A DNA stretch of 64,000 nt from Heterocephalus glaber (lineage: Eukaryota; Chordata; Mammalia; Rodentia; Bathyergidae), in NCBI RefSeq assembly GCF_000247695.1, contig NW_004624866.1:4690393-4754392 (forward strand), given 5' to 3'. Of this stretch, positions 46,491 to 56,707 are shown piece after piece. A program made the position numbers and the translations under genes. Every line of letters starts with the position of its first letter. Position 1 is the first letter of the stretch. The notes under the pieces were generated by a model. It had not been told where the DNA came from. It worked only from the letters and a program-made list of their open reading frames with translations, and searched no databases.

Positions 46491-48053
46491 TCCCCCACCA
46501 CTGCGAGTACTCAAGACAAACAGTACCACAGTGTGGAGCCAGAAAGCAAAAGCCATGTGCCTTGTGGAACAGTTGTTTGTGTTTTAAGAAAAACGTTTGT
46601 CTCTGGAAAGGAGGATCAAGTACGCACCCAGCCTGCCTTGAGAAGCAATGACGCCTAGGCTGTTTCATTTCAGTGTCCCATTTTGCACAACGTGGGACCA
46701 GCTGTGCGAGATCACAGAAACTGCAAAGCAAGACAGGCAACGTCATCTAGCTCCCTCACCAAAACACGAGTTTCCAGGTGGCGTCTGCTCTCCAAGAGAA
46801 CACAAAGCTAACCTGCCATCCAGAACACTATTCCCCGTACCAAACCAGCCCCACCTCAAGGCCTGAAGAAAGGCAACTGAAGCATCCCAGTCGGTGTTCA
46901 AATCTCACAAAACCGACTTTTGATCTACGACTCCTGTCCTTTCCCAAAGTTCTTCATCACGTGCTAAAAACACCCACAGGTAGGCACAAACATTGGCTGC
47001 CACAATTTCCTCTTGCTGCCTAGTCATGGGATTTAGGGGTAACCGGCTAGGAAAGGGGAATTGTACAAACGTGAGGACGGAGAAGGCGTCTAGTCTGGCC
47101 CACTTCCCTCCCAACATCCCTTAACGAGGCTGAGATACTAAAACTGAAGTCTGGGGACCGACTGCAGTTCAGACTCTGGCTAGACCAAAGGGAAAGCCGC
47201 CACACCCTCTTGAGCTCATAGCACAGTAAGCTCTGGCAGGGAGGGACCCAGAAACTGCGTCCCAGCAGGAAAGAGAGAAAGAAGGGAGTCTGACAAGCTA
47301 CAAGGCCCCGAGGAACGGAATTCAAGAGAGAGCGAGGGCCTACCCTGAGGTTACAGAGGGCGGGGATCGCCCGCATCGTCAGGAAAGCTCGAAACACGTC
47401 CCCGTGGCTAAAGATCTAAGACCAAAGAGGACATACTGGGGTTCTCCCCGGCCTGACTTTGCGATGCCCCCTCCACGCTTGCGTGGGGACCCGGGCGCCG
47501 CACAGCTGCGGGTCTCTTCGGCCCTTTACCAAGAGCTCCGACTCTGCCAAGCCGCGACGTCTGCCCTCAAGTTCGCCTCCGTTCCGCGCCCGGCGGCCAC
47601 CTGCGCCCATCTGCTGGGACCCCGCAGGCCTAGAGCTAGGCGCCCGCGGGATGGTCCGCGGGGGCTCAAGGTGTGCGGATGGTTTTCTGTTTTGTTTTAA
47701 ACAAAAAGCCTCAGCGACTCGCCCCCTCCTCCCCGGCTCGGCTCGAGTCCCCTTCCCTCCACACCCACGCCGCGCCTCCCGGGCACACTCGCCGCGAGCG
47801 CCTCTCCCGCCAGACAATGGGCCCGGGGCTGGCCGGGGAGCCCGCCCCAGGGCCCCGTCCCCATCCCGGGACCCCAAGGGAGCTCAAGGCGAGGGTCTCG
47901 CTATGGCCAGACGGAGGGCGAAGAGGCAGACCGCACGGGTCCGGGTCAGCCTCCCCGCGGGACCCGGGCTCGCTCCCCGCACAGGGCGAAGGAGAGGGGG
48001 CGCGAGCCGGCTGCACGCCCGCCCGGGGCCCAGGGCTCCCGCGCCCGACTCAC

Positions 48054-48170
48054 CAGCACCGTGGCAAAGCGCTCCTCCAGTTCGCCTGGCTCCGGCATCG
48101 GCAGCTTCAGGGGCACGCTGTGCGCCCTGAAATCGGTCTGCTGCGAATCCACGCTCCCCGCGTTGCCCAT
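48054..48170 (-). CDS. FMNL2: FMNL2 (formin-like 2), first coding exon
   Basis: The exon reads [20 protein letters not shown], then [19 protein letters not shown] (39 residues), and stops at a CTG|GTGAGT splice donor in phase 0. From memory this matches the human FMNL2 N terminus except for about three substitutions (positions 7, 18 and 37). The paralogue FMNL3 differs strongly before the shared MPMPEP-ELEERFA part. FMNL2 is a Diaphanous-related formin that nucleates and elongates actin filaments at lamellipodia and filopodia under Rho-family GTPase control. Gly2 in the MGNAGS context is the known N-myristoylation site that targets it to membranes. The ATG at 48170 has a strong Kozak context (AAC before, G after). 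The in-frame sequence upstream has no ATG, only a GTG at 48230, so this start is preferred. The remaining exons lie left of the window, beyond at least 48 kb of intron 1. Confidence 0.95.
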
Positions 48171-48297
48171 GTTGGCTGCGCGCTGGACCCAGGGGCGGCT
48201 GCGGGCCCCTCCGTCCGCGTCGGAAATCACAGCAGCCCCCGGCGCTCGGCTCCCGCCCTCCGCCGCGCCCCGGCGAGTGTGCAGCGCGAGCCGCTCT

Positions 48298-48342
48298 CTA
48301 GCCCTGGCGCCCGGAGCCGAGCTGCCCCCCGGCCTCCCTCAT
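48298..48342 (-). CDS. Upstream ORF 2 in the FMNL2 leader
   Basis: ATG at 48342 opens a 14-codon frame ([14 protein letters not shown]) that ends in TAG at 48298-48300, about 130 bases before the FMNL2 start codon. It overlaps the stop of uORF 1 by the ATGA motif. It is a candidate regulatory uORF only; the product is not recognisable. Confidence 0.35.
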   Translation of the reverse strand: MREAGGQLGSGRQG

Positions 48343-48419
48343 GCTCTCCGCCGCCCCAGCGCGGCCCCGGCCTCTCCTCCTCCAGAGGGGTCTGCAGGGC
48401 GCCGGGCGCCTCTCTGCAT
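48339..48419 (-). CDS. Upstream ORF 1 in the FMNL2 leader
   Basis: ATG at 48419 opens a 26-codon frame starting MQRGARRPADPSGGGEAG and ending at TGA (48339-48341). It would be in the mature leader only if transcription starts upstream of 48419. Its stop codon overlaps the ATG of a second uORF in the arrangement ATGA. Upstream ORFs often lower translation of the main frame; whether this one does is not shown. It could be a chance ORF in GC-rich DNA. Confidence 0.35.
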   Translation of the reverse strand: MQRGARRPADPSGGGEAGAALGRRRA

Positions 48420-48477
48420 GTTGCTCCGCGCACACCGCCCCCGTCAGCGGGCGCGTCCAGGCGGCGCGCGTGGTCCT

Positions 48478-48485
48478 CCAATCGG
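48478..48485 (+). promoter_or_regulatory. CCAAT box
   Basis: CCAATCGG matches the NF-Y pentamer with a favourable flank. NF-Y acts in either orientation and usually sits 60-100 bases upstream of a start site, which would put a start near 48400 for FMNL2 (inference). Confidence 0.45.
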
Positions 48486-48616
48486 CCTCCCTCCGGGACA
48501 GCGGCCGCCGCTGACACTTGCAGCCCAGGGCCGGACTCCGTCGCGCAAGCTCGGCGAGCACCTCGAGGAGACAAATGCGGCTCGGCGCTCGCGGACACAA
48601 TGCCCCTCTCGCCGGT

Positions 48617-48655
48617 CCCCGCCCCCGACCCGCCGGCCCCGCCCACTCGCCCCGC
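48617..48655. promoter_or_regulatory. Cluster of GC boxes (Sp/KLF type)
   Basis: Several CCCCGCCC and CCCGCC cores are packed here, including CCCCGCCCCCGACC and GGCCCCGCCCAC. They are typical Sp1/KLF sites of a TATA-less promoter, lying just downstream (in the FMNL2 direction) of the ZNF143-like motif. Confidence 0.5.
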
Positions 48656-48659
48656 GGGC

Positions 48660-48676
48660 TGCTGGGATGCGTAGTT
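48660..48676 (-). promoter_or_regulatory. ZNF143/SBS-like motif
   Basis: The minus strand reads ACTACGCATCCCAGCAG. This closely matches the ACTACNNNTCCCAG core bound by ZNF143 (and co-associated THAP11/HCFC1), a motif common at CpG-island promoters. It lies about 490 bases upstream of the FMNL2 ATG. Confidence 0.55.
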
Positions 48677-48790
48677 TCGGCCCGCAGTGTCCGCGCGCAG
48701 ACCCCGCCGGCTCCGCAGGGTCGCGCCGCCTTGGGGCTGGGGGTGCAGAGATACCCGGCATCTCGCAGGTGGGTTTGATCGGTTGGGATC

Positions 48791-49119
48791 CGCCTCCTCC
48801 AACCAGGAAAGAAGCTACCACGTCTACATCCCATCTGACAACTGAATGAACCGATCCAATGAATCAATGAGCAGATATATGCTTTCTGATTCAAATTTCA
48901 GAAGATTTTCACTGTTTGAAAGGATGCAAGGGACCTCTAAGGTATCAGCAACGTCCTACTCCATAAGCTGGGAGCGGGTCCCTGGGAGCTTGTTACCATT
49001 CCTCTGCGCATGTTGTGTTCTCCGATATGATTGAGCTGTTTCATAAATACATAATTTTCGATAGTCAGACCCTAAGAGTCTAGTGAGAAGAATTCAATTC
49101 AAAACAAACACTTGTCAAA

Positions 49120-49123
<4 letters not shown>
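48791..49123. other. Unique upstream flank
   Basis: AT-rich sequence next to the CpG island; nothing recognised. Confidence 0.5.

Positions 49124-49158
<35 letters not shown>
49124..49158 (+). repeat. (GT)n microsatellite at gap edge
   Basis: At least 17 perfect GT units run straight into the run of N. Confidence 0.95.
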
Positions 49159-50108
49159 NNNNNNNNNNNNNNNNNNNNNNNNNNNNNNNNNNNNNNNNNN
49201 NNNNNNNNNNNNNNNNNNNNNNNNNNNNNNNNNNNNNNNNNNNNNNNNNNNNNNNNNNNNNNNNNNNNNNNNNNNNNNNNNNNNNNNNNNNNNNNNNNNN
49301 NNNNNNNNNNNNNNNNNNNNNNNNNNNNNNNNNNNNNNNNNNNNNNNNNNNNNNNNNNNNNNNNNNNNNNNNNNNNNNNNNNNNNNNNNNNNNNNNNNNN
49401 NNNNNNNNNNNNNNNNNNNNNNNNNNNNNNNNNNNNNNNNNNNNNNNNNNNNNNNNNNNNNNNNNNNNNNNNNNNNNNNNNNNNNNNNNNNNNNNNNNNN
49501 NNNNNNNNNNNNNNNNNNNNNNNNNNNNNNNNNNNNNNNNNNNNNNNNNNNNNNNNNNNNNNNNNNNNNNNNNNNNNNNNNNNNNNNNNNNNNNNNNNNN
49601 NNNNNNNNNNNNNNNNNNNNNNNNNNNNNNNNNNNNNNNNNNNNNNNNNNNNNNNNNNNNNNNNNNNNNNNNNNNNNNNNNNNNNNNNNNNNNNNNNNNN
49701 NNNNNNNNNNNNNNNNNNNNNNNNNNNNNNNNNNNNNNNNNNNNNNNNNNNNNNNNNNNNNNNNNNNNNNNNNNNNNNNNNNNNNNNNNNNNNNNNNNNN
49801 NNNNNNNNNNNNNNNNNNNNNNNNNNNNNNNNNNNNNNNNNNNNNNNNNNNNNNNNNNNNNNNNNNNNNNNNNNNNNNNNNNNNNNNNNNNNNNNNNNNN
49901 NNNNNNNNNNNNNNNNNNNNNNNNNNNNNNNNNNNNNNNNNNNNNNNNNNNNNNNNNNNNNNNNNNNNNNNNNNNNNNNNNNNNNNNNNNNNNNNNNNNN
50001 NNNNNNNNNNNNNNNNNNNNNNNNNNNNNNNNNNNNNNNNNNNNNNNNNNNNNNNNNNNNNNNNNNNNNNNNNNNNNNNNNNNNNNNNNNNNNNNNNNNN
50101 NNNNNNNN
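49159..50108. other. Assembly gap (950 N)
   Basis: Undetermined bases, bounded by (GT)n on the left and poly-A on the right. Open frames crossing it are artefacts. Confidence 1.
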
Positions 50109-50124
50109 AAAAAAAAAAAAAAAA
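50109..50124 (+). repeat. Poly-A tract at gap edge
   Basis: Sixteen A directly after the gap; could be the A tail of a plus-strand retroelement hidden in the gap. Confidence 0.8.
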
Positions 50125-50637
50125 GTTAATGACAAGTATGTTCATGGTCTAAGAAAAAAACAGAAATAAATACACACCCTCAAACTAATGAAAATAAATG
50201 AGAAAGAAAGCAGTTAGCTCAAGCCAGGTGAGACATTTCTGACCCACAAATGTATTTACTTTATTTGTAATATCTGGGTCTGATTGACTTACAAAATCAT
50301 CCCACCCAGAGAGTTGCCAGTCTGGGTGGAAAGGCTGGAATTCTTTTCTGCAAATCAGAAAGCCTTTTTTATTACGTTTATGGCTCCCCTTGGCCATATT
50401 TCTGCCAGTAACTAAGACTTTTTTCTCCCCTTCAGTCTTATCACATCTAGTTCCTTTCATAATCTTATGTTTTAAGAGAAATCAAGGACAAAATGTGCAA
50501 ATCCATGAGCCAAGAAAAACTTTCTGCCACTTTGAGATTTAACATCTCTATTATTTAGTCATTATTTACCATTATTATTAAGAGCAGAAATAAACTCTCC
50601 ATAGGATTGTTCAATTCCTATGGGAATTTCTATCAGT
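50125..50637. other. Unique intergenic DNA
   Basis: No element recognised between the gap and the next SINE. Confidence 0.5.
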
Positions 50638-50647
50638 ATCTCAGGAA

Positions 50648-50769
50648 GGGGCCGGGGATTTAGCTCAGTGGTTCCGCTGCCTGCCTTGTAAGCAAAAGGT
50701 CCTGAGTTCGATCTCCAGTACCAAAAAAAAAAAAAGGAATGGAAAAACAAATACATTATTAAAAAAAAA
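50648..50769 (+). mobile_element. ID-like SINE, young, long tail
   Basis: GGGGCCGGGGATTTAGCTCA through GAGTTCGATCTCCAGTACC, then a 60-base A-rich tail. Target duplication ATCTCAGGAA at 50638 and 50770. Confidence 0.95.
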
Positions 50770-50814
50770 ATCTCAGGAAAATTTTTGTTTGAGACAGAGA
50801 AAGATATTTGTTTT

Positions 50815-51380
50815 TTTTTAATTCCTTTATTGGTACATTTTAGGTATGCAATATGTTTACATTTATCATTGGGTGCTTGTACCTGTACATGATGTATCTT
50901 GGTTCTTGTTTTCTTCCCCATTACCTGTGTGCCCTTCACCCCCCTCCACTCTTCCCTATTTACATAGATTTCATTTCCATTTTTTTTTCTTTTCTCATAA
51001 TTTTTCCTTTCTCCTTCCCCTCCCACCACCCCTACACCTTTGGACCTTTTAATATTTCAAATTATCAATTATTCATCTTGATCATTGTAATCCTTATTTA
51101 CACTTTGAATTTCTCACGCTAGAGAAACTATTCGATATTTACACGTGTGTCCTATTTATTTCACCTAAGAGTATGGCCTCAATATGCATCCATTTAGCTA
51201 TAAATGACTCTAGTTTCTCATTCTTTATGGCTGAGTAGTACTCCATTTTATAAAAAACCCCACATCTTCTTTATCCAGTCTCCAGTTGATGGGCACTGGG
51301 GCTGTTTCCATCCTTAGCTATTACAAACTGTGCTGCTATGAACATGGATGCACATATATCACTGTGGTTGTAATACTCAT
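50815..51380 (-). mobile_element. L1 3' end fragment
   Basis: TCTTTATGGCTGAGTAGTAC TCCATTTTAT and CCAGTTGATGGGCACTGGGG are the reverse complement of the L1 ORF2 C-terminal region; the left part is 3' UTR. Confidence 0.85.
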
Positions 51381-51718
51381 CATCCCTCCCTACAAAATTA
51401 AAGTCAGGCAACATTTAAAATACATATTCCATTTCTGATCACTAATATGATTTGTTATGACTGATGTTGCAAAATATTAGCAAGAAAGAACTGTTAAAGA
51501 ACCTGTTAAAATTATCCACTCATCTTTCACACAAACTAAAATGTTAGGAGTTAGGACATTTATCTTCAATGAGCCAAACATTTGAAAGTTAGGCCAGAGA
51601 TGGCATGATCATGGATTCACGTAATGACAGTGACAACTTTCAAAGAAGCTTTTCCACCAGTCATAAAAATTGCTCTTGCAATATCAGCCTTTCGAGGAAT
51701 TGGAGCTGTGTTGTTTTT

Positions 51719-51796
51719 TGTTTTTGTTTTTTGGTACTGGGGATCAAACTCGGGTACTTGTGCTTGCGCAGCAGGCGGTGAAGGAGCTGAGTTTTA
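51719..51796 (-). mobile_element. ID-like SINE, head truncated
   Basis: GGTACTGGGGATCAAACTCG through GCAGCAGGCGGTGAAGGAGC, then similarity ends before the usual TAAATCCC. Confidence 0.85.
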
Positions 51797-52588
51797 TTGA
51801 TATTTCCTCAAATTTTAAGTGTAAGAAACTACTCTATAGCTAAGAGCACTTACTATTTTTAAAAGGCAATTATGTAACCCTAAGATTTTCCTGGTATCTG
51901 TAATATGTAGAAATAAGATGAGTACTCTGTTGAACATAACCATTGATAGTCCTGGATCAAAATCGTGAAGTAGTAGTGTCTAGGACAGTAGAGAGGTTGC
52001 TACTGGTCAGTTTATGTCTGTAACAGTCCTGTAATAGTCACAAATCCGGGTCCCTTTATTTGAAAAATATTTATTGGGCACTTACTATGTATCAGGCAGT
52101 GCTCTTGATTTTAAACAATATTTAAACATGGTTTCTTCAATTTTTGCTTCATATAGCCTTCTTCAAACAGTGAAGGATATATCTCAACATTACCCAATCT
52201 CCCCTCTCCTTCTGAATCAGGAATGCTTTGCCACTTGATTAATAATGGCTTAAATAGTATAACCTGCTCATGTATCAAAAAATCTGAAGAAAGGTGACGG
52301 TTAATATTTGTTCAGCAATTCAGCTACGGCTAGTATCAGCGTGATGGTTTTGTCCTTCCCAGGTGCTTACAAAATAACAACCACAGTACTATGATTCAAA
52401 TGTGCCTGTATTCAAGACAGAATGTGGGGGTAAAGGAAAGCAAAGTTTTGCCCAGAAGTACCAATTAGCAAACTGCTCATTATTCTTCATTTTCCACAAC
52501 TACATTATATGGCCATCCCTAGCTGCTAGAAGAGCTGGGGGAGAGAAACAAAACCTGGGTCTTGATACATTCCTCATCTGGATAGTAG
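51797..52588. other. Unique intergenic DNA with a MIR trace
   Basis: TATTGGGCACTTACTATGTA TCAGGCAGTG at 52068-52098 is a reversed MIR 3' end. Nothing else recognised. Confidence 0.5.
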
Positions 52589-52590
52589 TA

Positions 52591-52771
52591 CAGTGGACCC
52601 TCAAATTATGACCAGACTGACATATGAACAACTTGGGTTAATTAGGTTACTGGAAGATTCATCTGCCTCTTGTTATCTATAGCATGTAACCAGGTAAGCA
52701 TCCAGATCAACCAACTTGAGTTATGACCAGCCCTTGGGAACCGATTTAGTTTGTAAGTCAAGGGTCCACTG
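52591..52771 (+). mobile_element. Tigger/pogo-like MITE with TA target duplication
   Basis: It starts CAGTGGACCCTCAAATTATG and ends GTAAGTCAAGGGTCCACTG. These are imperfect terminal inverted repeats with TA immediately outside each end. It is 181 bp with no coding capacity, and lies in the intergenic flank upstream of FMNL2. Confidence 0.8.
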
Positions 52772-53166
52772 TACCAAGATTCTGACAACAAGAAAGGAGA
52801 GAATTGACATTGGTACCCAACAACAGCTTCCTAACCCCTCCCTCACCTGTTTTGTATACTTGAATATTATTTGACATCTGCATGTGACTTCATATTTTAC
52901 AAAATACTTTTACTTGTTTTATCTTATTTCATCCACTCAATATAACATTGAGGAATCTTAGGCTCACATGTAAATAATTTTTTTTTTTGCTAATACAACA
53001 GATATCAAAGTTAAAACTTTGGTGTTTTGATTCTTGAACCAGTGTCTCACACTAACTTTAAAAAATAGTTCTCTGAAATTATTATCATACATAGAATAAG
53101 ATATATTCTGTGTCTTATGCTTTTCTGTGTCTTCTTACATAGAGGAACATAAAGAGACTTCTGCTT

Positions 53167-53253
53167 TGGGGGCCGGGGATTTAGCTCAGTGGTTCCACTG
53201 CCTGCCTCACAAGCACAAGGCCCTGAGTTCGATCCCTGGTACCAAAAAAAAAG
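53167..53253 (+). mobile_element. ID-like SINE, young
   Basis: GGGGCCGGGGATTTAGCTCA through GAGTTCGATCCCTGGTACC. Perfect 14-bp target duplication AGAGACTTCTGCTT at 53153 and 53254. Confidence 0.97.
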
Positions 53254-53811
53254 AGAGACTTCTGCTTCTGATCAAGATGGACTAACAAGGAACAGATTCA
53301 CAATTCCACTATAACCTAATGCACAAACAAAAAGATGGGATTATATGAAACAATAGCCTTCAAAACACTGACCAGAAGGCAATGAGGAACAGTGATCCCT
53401 GAGAGATTGGAAACAAATGAAGTGAGCCCGCATTAAACTGCCTGGAGAAAGTTCCCAGGCATGGTGCAAGAAGGGCTAGTGGAGTTCTTGGCTTCAGGAG
53501 GCGTGGCTGCGAGTCCAGTGAATCTGAGGAGCTGATGTTGGCAGGGCAGAATTCCAAAAATAGGTGCAGGAAGAGATCTCCAGATAACCACAGAGATTAC
53601 ATTCCAATAACCAGCTTAGTACAGGTCACTGCATGCATATGAAGAAAAAACTCAAAGCTGGTCATTTTGTAATAAGAAAAGGGTAGCTGCATCAAGAGTA
53701 CATGACACCCAATAACAAGGCTTCAAAATACTCCATGAATTTCAAGGAGAAACGCCAAAATCCACAATTAGAGTCAGATTTCAACAGCTCTCCTTTAAAA
53801 TATTTGTTAGG

Positions 53812-53892
53812 GGGCTGGGGATTTAGCTTTGTGGCACTGTGCCTGCCTTCCAAGTGCAAGGTCTTGAGTTTGATCCCAAGTACAAAAAAAAA
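53812..53892 (+). mobile_element. ID-like SINE nested in L1
   Basis: GGGCTGGGGATTTAGCTTTG through GAGTTTGATCCCAAGTAC. Target duplication ATTTGTTAGG at 53802 and 53893. Confidence 0.95.
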
Positions 53893-54165
53893 ATTTGTTA
53901 GGAAAAATGAATAGAAAATTAGGATAAAGAAAACTTTAACAACTATCAACAACTTTATGTAATTGATATTTATAGATTACCTCATCCAACAACAACAGAA
54001 TATGTAACTTTTCACATGTACAAGAAACATTTACCAAAATAGACCATATTCTGGGCTATGGAACAACATTCAATAAATTGAAATAGGTTCAAATATTACC
54101 AAGTATATTCCCTTACCACAGTGGAATCAAGTTTGAAATTAAAAGCAGAAAAATATTTGGAAAGG

Positions 54166-54310
54166 CTGAGAGTGATGGTACACATCTGTAATACCAGCAC
54201 ATGAAAGGCTGAGGCAGGAGGATTGCCTCGAGTTCGAGGCCAGCCTGTGCCACAGAGTGAGTTCAAGGTGAGCCTGAAGTACATAGCAAGACCCTGTCTC
54301 AAAAAAACAA
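54166..54310 (+). mobile_element. B1 SINE with internal duplication, nested in L1
   Basis: GAGTTCGAGGCCAGCCTGTG and GAGTTCAAGGTGAGCCTGAA repeat about 30 bases apart; A-rich end at 54300. Confidence 0.92.
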
Positions 54311-54547
54311 AAATTGGAAAAATCCTCACATATTTGAGGACTAAATAACATATCTCAAAAAAAAAGATAGATCATTTAAAATATTTAAAAGGAAAATTAT
54401 ATTTTTAATAGAATGAAAATTAAAATATTTTGCATGCCAACAACTTGAAAAGTACTTAGACATTTAGAACACTAAATTTATTTACATTTTTTTAAAAAGG
54501 AGAAACTCAATTTCCTCAGCTTTCACCTTAAAAAAACTAGAAAAAAG

Positions 54548-54639
54548 GGCTGGGGATTTAGCTCAGTGATTCCACTGCCTGCCTCACAAGCACAAGGTCC
54601 TGAGTTCGATCCCCAGTACCAAAAAATAAAAAAAATTTT
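54548..54639 (+). mobile_element. ID-like SINE nested in L1
   Basis: GGCTGGGGATTTAGCTCAGT through GAGTTCGATCCCCAGTACC. Duplication AAAAAACTAGAAAAAAG / AAAAACGTAGAAAAAAG with two changes. Confidence 0.95.
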
Positions 54640-55579
54640 AAAAACGTAGAAAAAAGAAACTGAAACTCAAACTCAGCAGATGAAAGGAATAACATAGAGA
54701 AGAACAGACATCAATGATAAAGAAAAGAGGAAAACAAGAGAAAAAATGGATAAAACCAAAACGTGCCTTTGAGAAGATCAATAAAATTGATAAAACTTTA
54801 ATTAGACTTATGAAGAAGAAGGAGAAAAGCATAAATGGCTAGTGTCCCAAATAACAGAGTTGATATCACTCAAAAATTCTAAATATACTGAAAGGGATAA
54901 TCATGGAATGTTTTGAACAACTTTCTATTAATAAAATATATAATGTGAATTAAGTGGATATATTCATTCCTTGAGAAACACAAACTACCAAAACTAATTC
55001 AAGAAGCAATAGATAATCTGAATTGCCATATTTTTTATTAAATAAATAGAATCTATAGTCAAAGTCTTCCCACCAAGAAAACTACTGGCCCAGATAGTGT
55101 CACTGGAAATTTTACTAATCATTTTAGGTAGAAAGAATACCAGTTCTGTACAACACTTACAGAAAATTGAAAATAGGTTAATATTTCCCAACTCATTATA
55201 ATGGCCAACATTATTCTGATACCAAAACCAGTTGAAGACATTAAGGGAAAACAGTCGTTGCCCACAAAAAATCTTAACAAATTTTTAGCAAATACAATCC
55301 AACTCTATATAACAGGGGTAGTATATCATGAACAGGTAGGGTATATCCCAGGAATGAAGTTATTTTAGCATTCAAAAATCAGCATAACTCACCATTTTAA
55401 CAACCTAAAAGAAAGATCATATGATCTCTCAATACATGAAGGATAAGCATTTGACAAAATCCACTATTTCTTCCTGATTACAACCCTCAGACAATTAGAA
55501 ATAGGGAGATCTTCCTCAACATGATTAAAAAAAAATCTACAAAGAGCCTACTGCCAATATCATTCCTAATGGGAGAGAC

Positions 55580-55990
55580 TGGTTAATTTTATTTGTCAAT
55601 TTAGGCATGCTATATAGTGCCCAGATATTTTGTCAGATATTATACCAAGTGTTTTCATGGAGGACATTAATTTATAAATTAGACAACTTTGAGCAAAGCA
55701 CTTCATAATGTGAAGGCCTTGATAGAACAGACTGACCTCCCCATGAAAGAAGATATCTACCAGCATGCAACCTATAAAAGAACTGCTACCTGAGTTTCCA
55801 GCCTGCTGACCCACTTGCAGGTTTTGGATTTGCCAGCCTTTATAATCATGAGCCAATTTCTTAAATTTCTCTGTATGTAAAGATAGGATTCTCTTGCAAA
55901 GAAATTATATATGTATATGTCTGGAGAGCATATATATATATATATCATATATATATATACACACATATATACAATATACACACATTGTAT
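55580..55990 (+). mobile_element. Unclassified old repeat with (TA)n end, nested in L1
   Basis: It starts GGTTAATTTTATTTGTCAAT, contains TATAATCATGAGCCAATTTC, and ends in a TATATA run. This plan recurs in mammalian genomes, but I cannot name the family with certainty. Confidence 0.55.
55929..55980 (+). repeat. (TA)n microsatellite
   Basis: TA repeats with CA interruptions. Confidence 0.9.
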
Positions 55991-56013
55991 TGCTTTTGTT
56001 TCTTTGAAGAATT

Positions 56014-56035
56014 TGTGTGTGTGCGGGGGGGGGGG
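56014..56035 (+). repeat. (TG)n followed by G11
   Basis: A GTGTGTGTGTGC stretch joins a run of 11 G. Confidence 0.85.
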
Positions 56036-56707
56036 ATTGTGAATACCAGGCAAGCACACTACCACAAAGCTGCATCTATACAGGAACCTAATAACTTCAA
56101 TGAACGTAAACCTTATATGCCATAGCATGAGCTCAGATTAATAAGACTATCAAAAATGAAAATCAGGATAGGGGAATTCGAGGAGGAAGGAGGAAGGGGG
56201 AGGGAAAGGGGATTTTAGAAAGAAACAAGCTGTAGTATGTACATGTACCCAATCCCCAAGATGACTGTAAACTTCTGGTACTGCAAATGTGTAGCAATAA
56301 AAAAATTTTTAGAGTTAAAAATGCAATAATAATGTTTGAGTATTGATATTTAAAAAAACAAAATTATATCTCCAGTACCTCTACAAAAAGTCTAAATAGA
56401 TATAAAACAAGAATATCTGCTCTTACCATCTTTATTCAATATTATACTCAAAGTTTTAACTAGTATAATAAGATGAGAAAACAAAATGAAAAGCATTCAG
56501 ACTTGAATGGAAGTAGTAAATTGTCTTTATGCACAAGTGACATCACTTCCCATATAGAAAATTTTATAGAAAATCTTTAAAATAGTTACTAGAACTAATA
56601 TGTCAGTTTAACCAGGTTTCAGAATACAAGGCTAATTTTTTAAAAACCTCAAAAGTACTACTGTATAGTAGAACTAAACTGTCAAAAATTTAAGCTGAAA
56701 ATACTGT

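Larger units (their letters stand above)
1..48053 (-). other. FMNL2: FMNL2 intron 1 (5' 48 kb)
   Basis: Everything left of the donor at 48053 should be intron 1, because the gene runs leftward and no exon 2 (expected to begin NAMNLPPDKARLL) occurs on the minus strand. FMNL2 is known to have a very long first intron in other mammals, so this is expected. The interval is made of unique DNA with scattered solo LTRs, SINEs and short DNA transposons. I found no other host coding exon in it. Confidence 0.85.
48171..48600 (-). promoter_or_regulatory. FMNL2: Probable FMNL2 5' leader and core promoter zone
   Basis: This is GC-rich sequence directly upstream of the start codon with no TATA box. The exact transcription start cannot be read from the sequence. 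A start somewhere between about 48400 and 48600 would fit the position of the CCAAT and GC boxes. No ATG occurs between 48171 and 48297; upstream ATGs occur at 48342 and 48419 (minus strand). Confidence 0.6.
47440..48790. promoter_or_regulatory. FMNL2: CpG island spanning the FMNL2 promoter, exon 1 and start of intron 1
   Basis: This block is strikingly GC- and CpG-rich compared with the AT-rich DNA on either side, and is free of recognisable repeats. It covers the putative promoter, 5' leader, first coding exon and the first ~600 bp of intron 1. That is the usual form of a broad, TATA-less vertebrate promoter. Long open frames on both strands here (for example 47673-48674 plus) come from the shortage of AT-rich stop codons and do not resemble proteins. 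CpG retention implies an unmethylated germline state (inference). Confidence 0.9.

Noticed and set aside
1..48053. FMNL2 exon 2 inside the window
   Set aside because: No minus-strand frame encodes the expected NAMNLPPDKARLL segment, so exon 2 must lie to the left of the window.
48171..48230. N-terminal extension of FMNL2 (in-frame from 48230)
   Set aside because: It would start at GTG; the ATG at 48170 has a strong Kozak context and matches the known FMNL2 start with its myristoylation glycine.
47673..48674. 333-codon open frame on the plus strand through the FMNL2 CpG island
   Set aside because: It is antisense to the FMNL2 exon, of Pro/Ala/Arg-rich composition, with no domain; GC-rich DNA lacks stop codons by chance.
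47459..48849. Several other 100-260-codon frames on both strands in the island
   Set aside because: They overlap each other in all frames, have no splice logic and no family resemblance.
49080..50169. Frames of ~350 codons across the N run
   Set aside because: They consist of undetermined bases flanked by GT and A repeats.
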